Shown here piece after piece: positions 47,822 through 57,735 of a DNA stretch of 64,000 nucleotides. The notes below the pieces were generated by a model. It saw nothing but the letters and a program-made list of their open reading frames with translations. It was not told the origin of the DNA and did not search any database. The translations under genes were made by a program, and so were the position numbers. How positions within the stretch are numbered: position 1 is the first letter of the stretch; every line of letters starts with the position of its first letter. The DNA comes from Rhododendron vialii (lineage: Eukaryota > Streptophyta > Magnoliopsida > Ericales > Ericaceae): NCBI RefSeq assembly GCF_030253575.1, contig NC_080569.1, positions 5,953,501 through 6,017,500 of the forward strand, in the 5' to 3' direction.

Positions 47822-49447
47822 CAGCACAAAATTGGCTGCACCTTACTTCAAAATGATCGCAATCCACTGAAAGAGTACATTTTGTCACAGATAATTAGAA
47901 CAATAATGTTAGGATACATGAAACTGAATCCATGAAATTGTCCGAGAAAGAGAATGAATCGTCTAGATTTATTGTATAATGAATTTGGACCATTTTTTTT
48001 TTTCATTCCTGAACAGTTTCATGGATTAAGTTTCATATATTGTACTACCCTCAAACAATTTTCTTGTTTTCTCCAACAAACAGGTTTATAGGATAAAATG
48101 CTAAAGGCGAGAAGCAAACCGAGTTAAGCGCATTCTTGTAAAGTTACAAGTCTGAAACTTATTTCGGTAGCATGGAGTTTACAAGGGAGCTCTAATTGGG
48201 CACATATTTAATCAGGTAGTTTAATTAGGAAGTAAGAGCCGTGTTTGGGTAGGAATACAAGGTAACATATTCCGAAGTACTAAAAAAAAAAAAAAACTAG
48301 ATAGCAAATATCATTCCTTTTGATATTATATACATCAGCAGGGGTTTAGTGAGGTGAGTTCACAGATAATTCCGAAACTGTCCATAACCTTCTTGAACTC
48401 TAGAACCGTCCCTTGCGGGAGTTGAATCATGCCTCCACTGATGGAGGCCAGCTACCAATTGAGCTAAAAAGGAGTAAAGGAGGGTTTTTGGGGCGACTTT
48501 TCCACGCATAATACAGGCCAGATGGTTGCTGTACCACACAGAAGAGGCCGCGGCAAATTATATTCATCAACCATGCGAGGCTAGATTTTCCGGTACATTC
48601 AACCATGCGTGGCTAGATTTTCCGGTTAGGGCGACGAGGATGACTCTCCAAGTAATATGATTGTGCAGACTTCGCAATCTTTATTCGACTCGTGATTGTT
48701 TGACTTGGATAGTTCATACTTTAATTTTTATGAAAGTTTTTATTGGTTCAATCTTCATATCGTATTTATAGTCGCCATATTAAATACGGTATGTAATGAT
48801 TTTCAATGATTTGAGATAGGTTTTGAGATAGACTATACAACGTGAGACGGGTCTTGCCATTAGCTAAATCTAGTGAGACAATCCGTGACCTGTTAAGATA
48901 GCCTATACGGAGTACTAGTCTTGGTTAAATTTTTTGTGACTATTGATGGGGATCGCTATTGTAATGGTGGTCTGTTCTTCAAGTTGAATGAAAGTTATGA
49001 AACCCTAGATTTTGATACAGTTGTATTAAAAGGGGAAGGTTGAATCGAAACCCTAGCAACTTTTCTCATTTGTTTCCAAATTTGTTAATTGTTCCATGTT
49101 TAAAATCAAATCCAAACTTCAACTTTGTTTTCAGATTAAATTACAAATCAATTGAAAGGGTAGCAACTTAGCTTTTTACTAGCTTAGACCGTCCTGAACT
49201 TAACTAGTATTCTTCTGAGATAATTGTTAATTTCCTATTTTATAAAATTATTTTTGGTGCAAAAACGCTATACCAGTATACTTTTCTAACATCGGGGTTG
49301 CTAGATATTTATTTATATAGTGGTGACTTATTTTGGCTTTAAGCAAGGTCAGAAAGTCATTAGAAAGATTAGTGCAATTTCAGAGAAAATAGGAGAGATC
49401 AGTGAAATTATCAAAATCATCAGAGGAGGTGATTGTAATTTACCCAA
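47822..49447. other. Intergenic DNA, no gene seen
   Basis: No coding exon was found. A tRNA-like stretch at 48395-48475 is described separately. The short phrase CATGCG(A/T)GGCTAGATTTTCCGG is repeated at about 48571 and 48603. Confidence 0.5.
48395..48475 (-). repeat. tRNA-like / SINE-head sequence, degenerate
   Basis: On the minus strand the order is TAGCTCAATTGGTAG (box A type), then an anticodon-arm-like hairpin, then GATTCAACTCCCGC (box B type). This is the internal promoter layout of a tRNA gene. The acceptor stem does not pair and the anticodon loop is abnormal, so it is more likely a tRNA-derived SINE head or an old tRNA relic than a working tRNA gene. Confidence 0.35.
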
Positions 49448-49455
49448 TTAAAATT

Positions 49456-49779
49456 GGGCGCTGCTATTCGCAGCCCTCTATTTACTCCCATAGCCCGTTA
49501 AAAATTTTCAATTATACTCGACAGTTAGTTATCGAAATTGAGATATATTTTCAGCATCCAATTACCGAAATATAATATTTTTTTCAACAGATGTTTACCG
49601 AAAATGCATGTTCGGCAGTTGTTTACCGAAAGTTGAACATATTTTCGACATGTAGTTACCGAAATATAATCTTGTTTTCAACAGCAATTTACCAAAATGT
49701 TATTTATGATTTTCAACAACCATTTACCGAAATGTAGTGGGCTACGGGAGAAAATAAAGGGCTGCGAATAGCGGCACCC
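49456..49779. mobile_element. hAT-like MITE, 324 bp, with internal tandem array
   Basis: The terminal inverted repeats are about 41 bp. The left reads GGGCGCTGCTATTCGCAGCC and the complement of the right reads GGGTGCCGCTATTCGCAGCC, and both continue into CCCTAT/TTTCTCCC-TAGCCC. The element is flanked by a perfect 8-bp duplication, TTAAAATT (49448-49455 and 49780-49787), the size typical of hAT elements. The interior is an array of seven degenerate units ending in TTACCGAAA. Confidence 0.88.
49520..49735. repeat. Seven-unit internal array, motif TTTACCGAAA
   Basis: The motif C(A/G)(A/G)CA-N4-6-TTACCGAAA appears seven times at intervals of about 25-40 bases (variants include TTATCGAAAT, TTACCGAAAT, TTTACCGAAAA, TTTACCGAAAG and TTTACCAAAAT). 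It fills most of the space between the inverted repeats of the hAT-like MITE. Confidence 0.75.
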
Positions 49780-49787
49780 TTAAAATT

Positions 49788-50790
49788 TCCGTAGTCAATA
49801 TGGATACATTTTTTTCTAATATCCTTTCTGCATCGCGCGCATACAAAGCTATGCTGCTGTTTCCCACTCCGTTCCAATTTGTTGATCATTCTTTTCTTTT
49901 TTGGATGTCCCAAAACAATGTTCACTTTAAAAAGTCTAACATAAAAATTGTATCACATTACTCATTTGCCATCTTTTACATTTAGGTATCTTGTTATCAA
50001 AAATAAAATATGGGCAAAGTGAAAAAAAATCTATACCAAAAATAAAATATGGGCAAAGTGAAAAAAAGAAAAGAAAAGAAAAGCAAATTGTGAGGGAGGG
50101 AGATCGTAGGTAAAAAAGGGCATTTTTTGGGGGGCTTTCTACCACTGGTTCTAGAAAATAGAAAATAATTTCTATCAGTTCTCCTTTAATTAATGAAATA
50201 CTGAAACTCTATAGAAGTGTTTAAAACCTTAAATTCTGAAAGTGTCCAATCCCAAGAGCACCCTATGAAAGTGTCTAAACCTAAGGTACCTTATAAAAAT
50301 GCCTAAACCCTTAGGGTATCCTATGAAAATGCCTAATCCGCTAAAACCCTATAATAGAAAAATGCACCCTAAAATCTCTACGAAAGTTTCTAAATCTAAA
50401 CCCTAAGGCTCTATGAAAGCATCTAAACTTAAATTCTAGGATATCCTAATAAAACCCTACGGTGACACGTCCATTAATGATAAATGTATTTTTGTAAAAG
50501 TAAACTTAATAGTAATTAAGTATTACATATCTCTTTAATGAAAATTAAGTTTCACTTTTTTACTGTAAAAATCTCAAAAGTTAATTTATGCATTTCAAAA
50601 TTCTGTTGTGTTTGCTTTACGACTCAAAAAGGATTTTTCAAAAAATTCTTCATACTTTCAATATTTCTCTTTCTATCTCTCTACTTATTATTCCTACTAT
50701 TTTTTTAAAAAAAATTTCAAAAATCAATCCAAAAAAAAATTTTCAAAAATCAATCCAAACAAGTCAGAATAAATCACCCGATTCATGTAG
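49788..50790. other. AT-rich intergenic DNA with short repeats
   Basis: No gene was seen. AAAATAAAATATGGGCAAAG is duplicated side by side near 50000-50068. A degenerate minisatellite occupies 50205-50460. Confidence 0.5.
50205..50460. repeat. Degenerate minisatellite with telomere-like phrases
   Basis: A unit of about 35-45 bp, roughly CCCTATGAAAGTGTCTAAACCYTAAGG, recurs at least six times with heavy decay (for example near 50208, 50262, 50300, 50335, 50390 and 50420). AAACCCTA phrases within it resemble the plant telomere heptamer, but there is no TTTAGGG array. Confidence 0.6.
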
Positions 50791-51738
50791 CATTTCTCTC
50801 TCTCATCAAGCCGACGCGACGATAGCAGTGATCTCTCTCTCTCTCTCTCTGTGATCCGATCGTGCGTATCGCCGGTGGGTATCTCGACCCACCTCTAATA
50901 TCTCCCTCATAACCTGAAATTCCATAAGGCCCTCCATATTCAATCACCCGTCACCATCAAAACCCTCTATCCCCCTTTGAGTTTTTCCCCCTCTTTTTTT
51001 TCTTCTTAAGTGAATTTTGCAGCATATATGGCGGTGGATGAGGGGGGAAAGGGGGAAACTTTCCGCCCGACCCGAGTGTAATTGTACCAATTCTGATGTA
51101 GATAGATTCTGAGTATCGCATACCCGTGCAGAAGGGTTTTGCATTTCCTTCTTCATTTACATGGATCTGTGTTGATTTAAACAAAGGCTGACAAGGTAAA
51201 TTGTTTTCATCTCTCTCGACGCCGTGAAATTGTTTTGTTTCCATATTGATCAGAGCTCCCCCACCGTTTTACCATTCTGGCTCCTGCTACTTGGATTTAT
51301 TTATTTATTTAGTATTTATTTTCAGGGTACATATATAGTTATTCCATGGACTGAAATGGAGATTTCTTGTAAGATATGGTCGTATGCTATGTGGCTTTGA
51401 CTTACCCGCCTCACCAAGCTCATCTTATTATAAGGGGAGATCGTTTTAAAGGCTCCGACCTTCACCAACCTTCAGAATTGGCCGTTGTCAGTTACTGTAT
51501 TAGGGTAAAGGCTGCCTTTTTACTCAAAGCAAAATTCAAAAGCATGTACTAATTGGATCGGAGCTTCTGAGGATTTTCTTCTTTAAGTTATTTTTTATTT
51601 ATTTATAACAATAACAAGCACCAAGACACAACTTCGGAGACAGAAAAGGCTAAAAGTTGCAGCCAAAAAGCTACCCCTGAAGAGTGCTGCTGGGAATGCT
51701 AAGTTTGAGAGTGGTTCTCGAATCGGTCCCACCTCTGT
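50791..51738. other. Upstream sequence of the F-box pseudogene
   Basis: It contains a (TC)n microsatellite (about 50831-50850) and CT-rich leader-like DNA of the kind seen upstream of plant genes. A short frame of similar coding flavour (VAAKKLPLKSAAGNAKF, from about 51657) runs into the pseudogene start. No other gene was seen. Confidence 0.4.
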
Positions 51739-52867
51739 TATGCACCTTCCTGATGATTGCCTGTATTTCATTTTCCAGCGGCTACACTGCAAGCTGGACC
51801 GTAACTCTTTCGGTTTGACTTGCCTTTGCTGGCTTCAAATCTAGAATTCCAGTCGTAAATCGTTGTGCTGCTCAGACGTCTTATTTACTGGCATTCACCT
51901 CCCCCTTGATAGGTTGCTCAATCGTTTTCCCCAGCTACAGTCCTTGTCCCTGTCCAAGTACAAATTTACGTCTAATTCGCTCTCATCTCAATTGCAACCG
52001 TACGGTCCGTACGGCTCAAAGTTGCATGCTCTTAACTTGAGTCATTGTTTTAAGCTTACTGATTATGGGCTTTACCTTGTTGCTATTGGCTGCCCTTCTT
52101 TGACAGACATTGGTCTCTGTTTGTGCAATGTTACAGATGTTGGGTTATGAGTCTTGTCAAAATCTTGCTTGGCTTTGAAGGACATGAAACTCCTACATTG
52201 TCGGGCCAACTTCTGACCATGGAATAAGAGAGCTTTCACAGAATTGCAGGCAGCTTCGGTTTGTCTGCGTATCTATGTGTCAAGGTGTCACTGGTGTTGG
52301 TTTTAAAGGGTGTTCCAAAACTCTAACTTGCTTAGACGCTACAGGTTGTAAGCTTGAACCAGAGGGGATACTGGGGATTGTAAGTGGAGGTGGGCTAAAG
52401 TATCTGAATGTATCTTTTGTAAGTTATAGCCCTGGTGGGGATCGTTTGGGAGCTATTGGGTCATCTGGATTTGCCAAAAGGCTTACTGTCCTTGATTTTC
52501 GTGCAAATCTGTTAACAACGAAACCATTGTGGCGGTTTCCAAAAGGTGCCCTTTGCTACAGGAGTGGAGCTTGATATCATGTCATGAGGTTAAATTGTCA
52601 GGATGGGAATCGATTGGCTCAAACTGTTGTAACTTGAAGAGGCTTCTTGTTAATGGATGTCGTAATTTATGTGATCAAGGGTTACGTGCAATAAGGGATG
52701 GATGCAAGCATCTCACTATATTACACAGCAACGAGTGTGCTCGGATTTCTTCTACAGCAATGGAGGTGTTCAAAAAGTCAAGAAGTGACGTGGAGATCAA
52801 AGAAGAAGATCCATTTAGCATTGCGCCTGCTTGGGTTTTTGACGATGGGACAAAATTCCATCGCTAA
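51739..52867 (+). pseudogene. F-box/LRR-repeat protein (FBL12-like) pseudogene, apparently intronless
   Basis: The start MHLPDDCLYFIFQRL is an F-box, followed by LRR units such as LSHCFKLTDYGLYLVAIGC, GVTGVGFKGC, CHEVKLSGWESIGSNCCNL and LCDQGLRAIRDGCKHL, ending in a short tail at TAA 52865-52867. F-box/LRR proteins of this kind are substrate adaptors of SCF ubiquitin ligases. Stops interrupt the frame after CWLQI (about 51844) and after NVTDVGL (52148), and the frame shifts near 52215 and 52515, so it cannot make a full protein. No introns are needed to follow the homology, which suggests a processed copy or an intron-poor parent. No clear poly-A tail was seen. The FBL12 assignment is from memory of family sequence. 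Confidence 0.8.
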
Positions 52868-53404
52868 GTTAAAGCTTATTGGAGGTCCATGATTACTTAA
52901 AATCAAAGGTAAGGCCTTAGTCATTTTAAAGCTTGATTGACGAATCAAAGAAGATTGGTTACTTAAAGATGATGTACTTCAGTTAAATACATTTCTTGTA
53001 TCCATTTTGCAATTACCTACTTGGGGAGCGCAAGTTCATCTCTTGCATTGCATGAAATGGTAGATTTTTTTTTGTCATTTTTTAGTTTTGAACTTTAAAG
53101 CAACCAAAATGTTAGTTATATAATTTGACAAACCAGTAAAATCTACACAGTAGCTGCATTACTCGGTAATATTGTTCCTTTGTTCAGTTTTTTTATTTTT
53201 TATTTAGTTTAGGATGAACTCGAATTTGATATTGAGGCCAATGGTTGTTGCCTTGTTAGGGATCCTGGCTTGCTACCGATTTCTTGGTATCATTAACCTT
53301 CAGGCAATCAGCAATAGGGCTCAAAGAACTTATTTGAAGTTTGACCTATCTGCCACTTGGAAGTGCACAAACATACAAGGATCTCTCTTCCCTAACAAAT
53401 TAAT

Positions 53405-54690
53405 AATTTTTTTGTTTGTTTGTTTAGTAATCTCTTGAATACAATTTTTATGCTATTTGATTACTTTTGGATAAATTTTATCGGACAATGATGCTGGAAA
53501 TGAAAAACTTGGATACCTGAGACTTGGGACACAATGAAAGAAGCATAGCAATGTGCACGTAAATTAATTTGGGTCTCTAGGTATGCCCTCTCTGATGCCA
53601 TTTGGCAAAACTTGGATACCTGAGACTTGGGACACAATGAAGGAAGTATGGCAATGTACACGTAAATTAATTTGGGTCTCTAGGTATGCCCTCTCTGATG
53701 CCATTTGGCTTTGATTTAGGGGCATCGTTCTGCAGCAAAACAAGTATAAGGGGGCCACTGTTTTAATAGTATTCTGAGAGCAACCACTTTGTGCATATTG
53801 CCAAAGGTTAGGGTTGTCTCCAATCCTCCTCCGTCCATACCCCCAATGAGTGGGGACTAAATGGGTTTTGTTGTTGATTTGAACGTCATTATGTTGTATG
53901 TAGGACTACTCTACCCAACAATCTCACCATATTGGTGGGATGAGCCCATTTGAAATATCACCCGAAGTGTGCAAGCATACCACCAGTCAAGTTTGCTCCT
54001 ACAAGGAAGCTCTTCATTCCAGCCAAATATGCTTCAAAGAGGATTTTTTCTGTTGCAGCCAATTACACATCAAGGCATGCAACCATTTCAGGTAATTTCT
54101 GTTTTATGTTTTGTCCTCCATGATATACTTGCTCTTAGATATTTATGATTCTATTTAACCTGCACTTGTTATTTTGATTTAGGGTTGGTACCGTTTCTCT
54201 CCATATTGGAGGACAAGCCATCACGGGTTCACCAACATGCTAAACACCATACGACCACCTGAAGTTCAAAAAAAAACCCCAAGGTTCTATGATGGTTGAA
54301 ATTGAAGATGCTAGAGACCATTATTTTCTGGTATTTTTTTGGTTAGGGTCAGTACCATTCCTAAGATGGAGGAAGTTCAAAATGTTAAGCCATTCTGTTT
54401 TGTGTTTTTTGGTACTCATGGTTTGCTCTGGCATCAAGAAATAGCTCATTATTTTGCGAACGGACATGAGCAAGCTCTCTGTATATGGTTTTTATATTGG
54501 CATTTTGTTCTCTTCTTGGCAACGTACTCCAGTATATATGGTTCCTTTTTTTTCCGATCGGCTCCAGTATATATGGTTCTTGAAGAGATCATTTGGTTCT
54601 TTTATTGGCAACATATGTAGAACAAATTTTTTGGGTAGAAGAATTTCTGTGCCTTGTCATTCTACTGTGATTGTGGTTGATTGTGCCAAC
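53405..54690 (+). pseudogene. 3' tail of the FAR1-type element, copy B
   Basis: From TCTTGAATACAATTTTTATG onward the sequence follows copy A (46470-47420): the same CACCAGTCAAGTT(T/C)GCTCC, CATCAAGGCATGCAACCAT, CCATATTGGAGGACAAG and GAGGAAGTTCAAAATGTTA segments in the same order. It lacks the transposase part and the TRIM. It contains a 103-bp tandem duplication that copy A lacks. It is a relic with no usable frame. Confidence 0.75.
53504..53709. repeat. 103-bp tandem duplication inside tail copy B
   Basis: The unit starts AAAACTTGGATACCTGAGAC and ends CTGATGCCATTTGGC, present twice head to tail (53504-53606 and 53607-53709) with only a few differences. The corresponding place in copy A has a single, shorter version. 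Confidence 0.9.
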
Positions 54691-54988
54691 ATGGCACATA
54701 ACCTACACCAATTCTAGAATAGCATAACCTCGACCCCATTCTTTCTATAGAGTTTAGCATTCATGCGGCATGCCCCCAAACCTAACCTAAAACAGAATGG
54801 GCATGCAATCACAAAATTGACAACCCATTGAAAGAGTTCCTTTCCTAGCAGATGGAGTAATTACAAATGATTCTATGAAAAGGAACATAACTTTGCATCA
54901 AGTCGAGCAATCTGAACTTCTATATTGGGGCAAAACATGCATGTATTGCTAAACAATTCATGAATTCAACAATGAAACAAGCTCACAA
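54691..54988. other. 3' flank of the B3 gene
   Basis: No coding sequence was seen between the end of the FAR1 tail copy and the B3 stop codon. The stretch probably includes the B3 3' UTR. Confidence 0.45.
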
Positions 54989-56090
54989 CTAAAAACGCCG
55001 TTCAAGGAAATCTATGCCAATCTTCCTTCTTTTGGGGGGAGTTGGGATTGGGATTCCCTTCCCCTTACGATCCTTCTCTGTACCACCTTTCCTCTTTAGA
55101 GGCTCAATAAGGAAATGCCTTCCGTGTAAAGGCTTGTCAGGTTTGTAAAGCCTACTGGTATCCCCAAATTCCAAACTGTGCATCTCCACAAACAGATCCC
55201 ACCCTCCCCAAACCCTGTAGGGTTTATCCTCTTCTCCGAGACTCAACTTCATGCACCAATCCTTCATTCCCGTGTCGGTCAGTTTCAATCTCAGATCTTT
55301 ATATTGAATTTGCGCAACAATTTGATGCTCGGGAAACATTAATTTGAATCGGTCCCCTTCGAGCCTGATGGAGCTCAAGTCATCGAGCACAGAAATTTCG
55401 ATTTCGAATAGTAGATTTTCCGGTTTGAATTCAAGAACATCAGTGGCGCGAACCATTCCACGCTCCGCCATCCTTTTCTCTACTTCCTGGAATTTGATTA
55501 TGTAATTACTTTCATCTAATGACGGTTGTCGTTTGTAGAAAGATATCCAATCGTTGGCCTCCAAATTGTGCCAATCGACGAAGTACTGCCATCCTCTTGT
55601 GAGGACAAAGGCACAGACTTGATTATCTAAAATGATTGTCATTCCCCAATTGTCTTCTTGGCTATCCGAAACTAGAATCTGCCCCTGATGTTTCCCGTCG
55701 ACGGAGCGGGAGCTCGCAAGCAACCGTGGAGGAAAATGGCTTTGACCCACTTCAAAGGGGATCAACAGAGAAGAACCCTGGACATGTTCAGGCCTCAGTT
55801 CCATTTCAAAGAGAAAAACCTCTGGATTCTTGAATTGAGGTAAGGTAGTTCTGAATGAAAATTAATCTTATCAGCGAGAACTCAAAAGATGATAACCAAC
55901 AAAAATGTCGTAACTATATGTAAATGTAGATGTATATATGCATGTCACAAGATTCTTGAACTTACCTCGATGATGAAACGACGCGCTGAGAATAAATTTC
56001 CAATTCTTGGGCGATCCTCTGGTCCTGAACTGTTTCCCGCATAGGACTAGTATCTCTATAGATGTCTTCTAAGCTTCTTGCCTTCACCAT
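54989..56090 (-). CDS. B3-type DNA-binding protein, two B3-like domains
   Basis: The exons are 56090-55966 and 55850-54989, joining in phase to 328 aa; the start is MVKARSLEDIYRD. The first B3-like domain spans about residues 60-165 and shows FPPRLLAS, WGMTIILDNQ, and the hallmark LTRGWQYFVDWHNL...NDWISFYK. A second, more divergent copy (about 190-295) shows WCMKLSLGE and VWGGWDLFVEMHSLEFGD. The tail is Lys/Arg-rich (PPKRRKIGIDFLERRF) and may be a nuclear signal. B3 proteins bind short DNA sites as plant transcription factors; subgroup (REM-like or other) and targets are not clear. A GA microsatellite (56101-56126) lies just upstream of the start in the leader. Nothing about the frame looks damaged. 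Confidence 0.82.
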
Positions 56091-56098
56091 GATTACGT

Positions 56099-56129
<31 letters not shown>

Positions 56130-56299
56130 GGAGCACTCTGGATTGGTTTAGGAGGGAGAAAGGGGGGAGGGAGATCTTGGTTTGAGTCTTCGGGAGAGTA
56201 TAACGATTAACGGCTACCTACAGTTGGTGGTTGCCTCTTTTAAACCGAAAAAAGAAAGAAAGAGAAAACAATTCTTGATTTATTTGGCATTATAAAGAA

Positions 56300-56676
56300 C
56301 GGGCGGTTCCGGGACCCTTAAAAAAATCTCTAAAAAAACCTCCCATGTTTCCGATCGATTTTTGATGATCCGAGCCGCTCAATATAATCAGAATGTGATT
56401 TTAAGGGTACATGTGAGAAATCAGCAAAAAAAAATGACCGGGAAGGGATTCATCCGAATAATTTTTTATTGAACTATATTGAATGGTTCAATAAAAAAAA
56501 TGCTCAAATCAAGCTCTTTCCGGTTATTTTTTTTTGCCAATTTCTGTTAGGCACCCTTAAAATCACGTGCTGAACACATTGAGCGGCTCGGATCATCAAA
56601 ACTTGATCGGGAACTATGAGATTAAAATTTGGGAAGGGTTTTTTTAAGTTTTTTTAAGGGTCTTCAGAACCGCTCG
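56300..56676. mobile_element. Foldback MITE, about 377 bp
   Basis: The left arm, GGGCGGTTCCGGGACCCTTA, and the complement of the right arm, GAGCGGTTCTGAAGACCCTT, are inverted repeats continuing through poly-A stretches. An inner pair (GATGATCCGAGCCGCTCAAT against ATTGAGCGGCTCGGATCATC) is perfect over 20 bases. The flanks ATAAAGAA and ATAAAAGAA are similar but not an exact duplication. It lies upstream of the B3 gene. Confidence 0.75.
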
Positions 56677-57419
56677 AATAAAAGAAAATGTGAGGAATAT
56701 TTATTGGATAGTGGAGAGAGCATTTGAGGACACAGCGTGTGCTCACCTCCATGCCCCCATCGAAGTTGCAAATATTTCTGAGAATCATTCTCTTTTGGTA
56801 GACAAGCGAAAAAACGAAAATCAATTTCATCGGACATTGATAAAACAAAAACAAAAAAGTACTTCGTGTATATTATTTTGATGTGCTACTTCTTATATTT
56901 TGTTGAAATAGAAAATACGATGTTAAACTTCATAAAATAAAACTCGATTTGTTTGCATATCTATCAAGTTCAGTTAAGCTTAATTTTTAGAAGGATGTTT
57001 TTCTCTGCGTTGTTTACAAAATGAACAATTCGGATAAATGTTTTGAGACTACGATGATATACATAAAATTGAGTTCGGGGGCATTGAGAGAGGGAGTTAG
57101 GATTTGGAGATTATCCCTCCAATAAAAGGGCGAATCATCTATATTTTCTCCCAATATAACCCATGATTGTCCATTGCCTTACCTGCTGGGTAACAGTCTG
57201 CTATTTTCGTGAGCCAATTGACAGATTAAGGTTCCGTTTTGCTAAAGTTTTTATTTTTAAGTACTTATTTTTTTGCTTTACGAGACGGGTCATTCTTTTA
57301 CAATACATCACCCTTAACGGAACGGGGCCTTAGACGGTATGGGCTTAATTCAATAACGGCTTCATAGTTTAGGTGTAGTTGAAATTTAAGGTATTGGTGT
57401 CTATTAGACATTGAGATAA

Positions 57420-57721
57420 CCAACTGGCCGGAGATAGCTCAGTTGGTCAAGATTTTTGCTTCTTACTAGGAGGTCAGGAGTATCGAATTCTCTCACCTGT
57501 GTGTGGGTGTTCCTCCTGTAATGGGCTTTTCATTTCTTTCTTTATCTCCACCCTATAATGGGCTAATTTCTTTTTCCTTTCTTGTATTGGTTGAGCTGTT
57601 GGGTTTGGTTATCTCATGGACTCTAACAGTTGATGTAGTGTCCCATGTTTGTATTTGTAGTATTTCATATATGATGATGTACAGAATCTCTTTTATCAAT
57701 TGAAAAAAAAATAAAAAATAA
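57420..57721 (+). mobile_element. tRNA-derived SINE, about 302 bp, with 14-bp target duplication
   Basis: It begins CCAACTGGCCGGAGATAGCTC. TAGCTCAGTTGG is a good RNA polymerase III box A, and AGTATCGAATTC, about 40 bases later, is a decayed box B. The body has no coding, and the end is A-rich (AATTGAAAAAAAAATAAAAAAT). Perfect 14-bp duplications AGACATTGAGATAA flank it (57406-57419 and 57722-57735), as left by LINE-driven retroposition. Confidence 0.88.
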
Positions 57722-57735
57722 AGACATTGAGATAA

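Noticed and set aside
48395-48475. Functional tRNA gene on the minus strand
   Set aside because: Box A and box B are present, but the acceptor stem does not pair and the anticodon loop is not seven bases in a proper stem.
50205-50460. Interstitial telomere repeat
   Set aside because: AAACCCTA phrases occur, but spaced within a longer degenerate unit rather than as a 7-bp tandem array.
57420-57500. Functional tRNA gene on the plus strand
   Set aside because: The tRNA-like head has a damaged box B and no acceptor stem, and is part of a 302-bp unit with an A-rich end and target duplications, so it is a SINE.
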